From the NCBI RefSeq assembly GCF_036227205.1, contig NZ_CP109442.1, positions 2,790,001-2,854,000 of the forward strand: a stretch of DNA of 64,000 nt, in the 5' to 3' direction. Both the position numbers and the translations under genes were made by a program. Of the stretch, positions 61,534 to 64,000 are shown piece after piece (position 1 is the first letter of the stretch; each line of letters starts with the position of its first letter). The stretch comes from Amycolatopsis sp. NBC_01480. GTDB lineage: Bacteria > Actinomycetota > Actinomycetes > Mycobacteriales > Pseudonocardiaceae. Below the pieces are notes generated by a model. It saw only the letters and a list, made by a program, of their open reading frames with translations, did not search any database and had not been told where the DNA came from.

Positions 61534-62214
61534 GTGGCGGAGGTGGGTGTGGCGGCCGAGGACGAGCGCGGGGCGAGGCTCACGGTGGGCGCGCCGGACC
61601 TGTTGACACTGCACGAGTCCATTGCCGGGATGTTCGCCACCCAGGGCGATTGGCAGCGGGCGTACCAGCATCTGCGCTCCGCGCTGGACATCGCGCGGGC
61701 CGGCAGCCTGCGTGACACCTTGACGTCGAGCTACAACCGGCGGTATCTCGACCAGCGGCTGCCGACCCTGCCGTCCGGCCGCACCCTCGCCCTCGCGCTG
61801 ATCGACCTGGACCGGTTCAAGCATGTGAACGACACGTACGGTCACCTGCTGGGCGACCGGGTCCTGTGCCGCGTCGCGGACCTCCTCCAGGAAGACCTGC
61901 CGGCGGACGGCTTCTGCGCGCGCTACGGCGGCGAGGAGTTCGTACTCGTGCTCCCCGGCATCGACGCGACCGGCGCGATCCGCCTCGCCGACGCGACCCG
62001 ATTGCGCGTCGCCCGTCACCCCTGGTCAGAACTTCAGCCTGGACTGAGAGTCACCATCAGTGTGGGCCTGGCGTATGCGTCCGCCGACACGGAGGCTGCC
62101 CAGCGGCAGTTACTCCGCGCGGACAACTTGCTGTACGCCGCGAAGCGCGCCGGACGCAACAGAGTCGCCTATCACGACCGTGAAACGGCCCGGGTCATTA
62201 CCCACTCTGAGTAA
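61534..62214 (+). CDS. Short GGDEF diguanylate cyclase
   Basis: The 226-residue protein has a short helical N-terminus (LHESIAGMFATQGDWQRAYQ) like one TPR unit, a helix with TSSYNRRYLDQRL, and a GGDEF domain: LALALIDLDRFKHVNDTYGH and GGEEF at 132-136, an active-type signature, then VTISVGLAYA. It should make cyclic di-GMP. The inhibitory RxxD site five residues before GGEEF is not preserved, so product inhibition may be weak. No membrane helix is present. The GTG start at 61534 lies in a GTG-rich stretch and is approximate. Confidence 0.88.
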   Translation: MAEVGVAAEDERGARLTVGAPDLLTLHESIAGMFATQGDWQRAYQHLRSALDIARAGSLRDTLTSSYNRRYLDQRLPTLPSGRTLALALIDLDRFKHVNDTYGHLLGDRVLCRVADLLQEDLPADGFCARYGGEEFVLVLPGIDATGAIRLADATRLRVARHPWSELQPGLRVTISVGLAYASADTEAAQRQLLRADNLLYAAKRAGRNRVAYHDRETARVITHSE

Positions 62215-62455
62215 CGTAAACGGGGGATTACTCCATTTCGTATAGCCGGACTTTCACCTGTTCGCCCGCTTCAGGCCACGCCAGTTAGACGCATGGTGAA
62301 GAAATTCGCGGGAGGGTGTCGTCACGAACGCCGGGTATCCGTACGATAACGAAAACCCGCCGGGGTGCGACATGTCCTGGGAGAGACCGTACGGAAGGCA
62401 ACGCCGCCGGTTCGAGAAGTGCCTGACCAGTACCTGAAGTGCGAAAGGAGACCGA
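62215..62455. promoter_or_regulatory. Intergenic region before the repeat-protein gene
   Basis: The 241 bp hold no gene. CGATAACG near 62345 and surrounding AT-richer sequence may include a promoter for the gene at 62456. The ribosome site GAAAGGAG ends 5 nt before that start. Confidence 0.4.
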
Positions 62456-64000
62456 GTGCCCGACGAGCGTTACCCCTCCGGCACCGGTCGCCACTCGGAC
62501 GGCGGTACCGGCGGAGCCCGCACCGGCCGGCGCCGCTCCATGGACACCCACGGCGGCATCAGCGTGTCCGACGTCGTCGCCCGCCACACCGGCGAACGCC
62601 CCATCTTCGAAACCGACGCCGAACCCACCCCGCAGCCGGAACCCGAAGCGGAACCCCGCAGACGCGCCTCCCGCTCGGCCGGGGATTCGAGCAGTTACCT
62701 GCCGGGTGAACCTTCGGGACGCCGCGGCCAGCCCGACTCGGCGGTACCTCTGACCGGCGAGCCTTCCGGCCGCCGCAGCCAGCCCGACCCTGCGTCGCGC
62801 ATGTCGGGCGAGCCATCCGGGCGCCGCAGCCCCGCGGATTCCGCCGCACCTCTGACCGGTGAATCCTCCGGACGTCGCAGCCAGGCTGACCCGGCCGCGC
62901 ACATGTCGGGCGAGCCGTCGGGACGCCGCAGCCGTGGGGGCTCGGCTGCTTACCCGGCGGATGAGCCATCTGGGCGCCGCAGTCAGGCGGACTCTGCTGC
63001 CTACCAGTCGGTTCCGGTCGAGTCGGCTGGGCGGCGGAACGGCCAGCCGGAGCCGTCTGGGCGGCGCTCCAGTCACGCAGAGGAGCCGGGCTACCAGCCC
63101 GGTCACGCGGATGAGCAGTCGTACTCGGCCGGCCGTGCGGATGAGTCTGGCCGGCGGGCACGTCCGGAGCCTGGCCCGTCGTCGCAGGATGAAGGTGCGC
63201 CGCGTCCTCCGCGGCCGCGTCGTTCGACGTCGGCTTTGCCGGTTCCGGAACCTCCTTCGCAGCGTCACGCTCCGGCTCCCACGGGCCCGGGGGCAACCGG
63301 TCCGCGTCCCGGCCGCCGCCGTGCTCAGCCGGATGCGCCGCAGCCGCCCGCGGTCCAGTCCACGGGTTCCCACGCGGCCCCGCCGGACCACGACGCCTCG
63401 GACCAACCTGGTTACGACCAGCCCGGCTTCGGCCTCAACGGCTCGGCTCCCCAGCCCAACCACGGCTCGCCCGCCCCCCAGCCAGGCCGCCCCCGAACCG
63501 CCGCGACTCCGCTCCCGAACGGGCTCCCCCCAGCCGACCGCGCCCGCCCGCCCCGCAACGGCACCCCGAACGGCGCACCCCCCTTCGACCGCGGCCTCCC
63601 CGGCCCCGACGGCACCGCCCCCGACGAACGCGGCATGCCCGGCCTCAACGGCACGCCCTCCGCCGACCGCAACATGCCCGGCCCGAACGGCAAACCGCCC
63701 ACCGACCGCGGCATGCCAGGGCCGAACGGGCCGTCAGCTGCCGAGCGCGGCATGCCCGGTCCCAACGGCGGGTCACCAGCCGACCGTGGAATGCCTGGCA
63801 CCAATGGCAAACCGTTCCCCGATCGCGGGCCTGGCCCGAACGGACCGTCCACCCCCGGCCGCGGTTTCCCCAGCGCCAACGGCAAACCCCTTGCCCAGCG
63901 CGGCATGCCCGGCCCCGACGGCCCGGCGCCCGATGAGCGCGGCATGCCCCTCGGCGGTCCCGGCGGGAACGAGCGTTCACGCAAGGGACTGGGCGACCGG
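62456..64000 (+). CDS. Disordered protein with GRRSQ and collagen-like repeats (3' end outside window)
   Basis: From a GTG behind AAAGGAG the frame is open to the right edge, 515 codons. It begins MPDERYPSGTGRHSDGGTGG and has GGISVSDVVARHTGERP near residue 35. Residues ~80-230 repeat GEPSGRRSQPDPAS-like units; residues ~370-515 repeat RGMPGPNGKPP-like units, which resemble collagen Gly-Pro triplets. No membrane helix or domain is present so far. The opening resembles the cytosolic leaders of some actinobacterial LytR-CpsA-Psr (LCP) cell-wall proteins, so an LCP domain may follow outside the window; this is a low-confidence guess. Confidence 0.65.
   Translation, partial: MPDERYPSGTGRHSDGGTGGARTGRRRSMDTHGGISVSDVVARHTGERPIFETDAEPTPQPEPEAEPRRRASRSAGDSSSYLPGEPSGRRGQPDSAVPLTGEPSGRRSQPDPASRMSGEPSGRRSPADSAAPLTGESSGRRSQADPAAHMSGEPSGRRSRGGSAAYPADEPSGRRSQADSAAYQSVPVESAGRRNGQPEPSGRRSSHAEEPGYQPGHADEQSYSAGRADESGRRARPEPGPSSQDEGAPRPPRPRRSTSALPVPEPPSQRHAPAPTGPGATGPRPGRRRAQPDAPQPPAVQSTGSHAAPPDHDASDQPGYDQPGFGLNGSAPQPNHGSPAPQPGRPRTAATPLPNGLPPADRARPPRNGTPNGAPPFDRGLPGPDGTAPDERGMPGLNGTPSADRNMPGPNGKPPTDRGMPGPNGPSAAERGMPGPNGGSPADRGMPGTNGKPFPDRGPGPNGPSTPGRGFPSANGKPLAQRGMPGPDGPAPDERGMPLGGPGGNERSRKGLGDR

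Noticed and set aside
62285..63463. Leftward 392-codon frame at the right edge
   Set aside because: The + strand reading has a perfect ribosome site and regular repeats; the leftward frame is Arg-rich and lacks motifs.

Overview
The window comes from a very GC-rich actinobacterium. Genes are tightly packed, GTG/TTG starts are common, and the region carries an actinobacterial-style type VII (ESX) secretion locus, an EccC/EccD pair and a type-1 isopentenyl-diphosphate isomerase. A Pseudonocardiaceae host such as Amycolatopsis fits, but that is inference from gene style and cannot be proven from the sequence alone.

Positions 1-18874 are the right-hand end of an integrated siphovirus-type prophage whose left end lies outside the window. 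Almost everything is transcribed leftward. From right to left it has a serine integrase (17417-18874), a small membrane protein and a repressor transcribed rightward (16586-17420), a divergent operator region (16418-16578), an early operon of genes coupled by 4-nt overlaps (10272-16413: Xre regulator, zinc-ribbon protein, YqaJ exonuclease, Bet/RecT annealing protein, D5-type helicase), then a late operon (HTH protein, HNH nuclease, small and large terminase, a single portal-protease-capsid polyprotein, connectors, tail proteins, a frameshifted tail chaperone and a tape measure protein). The integrase abuts a 5'-truncated NCS1-type permease gene (18911-20062, + strand), so the phage appears to have inserted into that gene and the right attachment junction lies at about 18875-18910.

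Positions 20177-59495 are one leftward ESX locus. From the promoter side it encodes two WXG100 proteins, a third secreted-type helical protein, a 1214-residue Pro/Gly-rich WXG protein, EccC with three ATPase modules, EccD, an EccB reduced to its cytoplasmic tail and one membrane helix, a 1033-residue protein with a C-terminal domain resembling a degenerate ADP-ribosyltransferase, a beta-helix/EccA-like AAA+ fusion, a YbaB/EbfC protein, a WXG-like protein with a repeat-rich tail, and then a 20-kb gene for a 6688-residue protein followed by an overlapping small SseB-like gene. EccE and the mycosin protease are not in the window.

The 6688-residue protein is the most interesting object. It has a WXG100-like N-terminus (the type expected for ESX export), a linker of about 950 residues rich in Asn, Gly, Thr, Ser and Pro, two separate zinc-protease signatures, an HD-type motif, a series of beta-rich modules, a coiled coil, a caspase-like cysteine protease region with His5368/Cys5415 spaced as in C80 toxin autoproteases, and a TcdA/TcdB-like glycosyltransferase region with a DxD motif at 5771-5773. 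It therefore looks like a multi-warhead toxin that combines features of large clostridial and MARTX toxins with a type VII export head.

Positions 59833-64000 are ordinary rightward chromosomal genes: an alpha/beta hydrolase, idi, a short GGDEF diguanylate cyclase, and the start of a disordered, collagen-like repeat protein that runs off the right edge.
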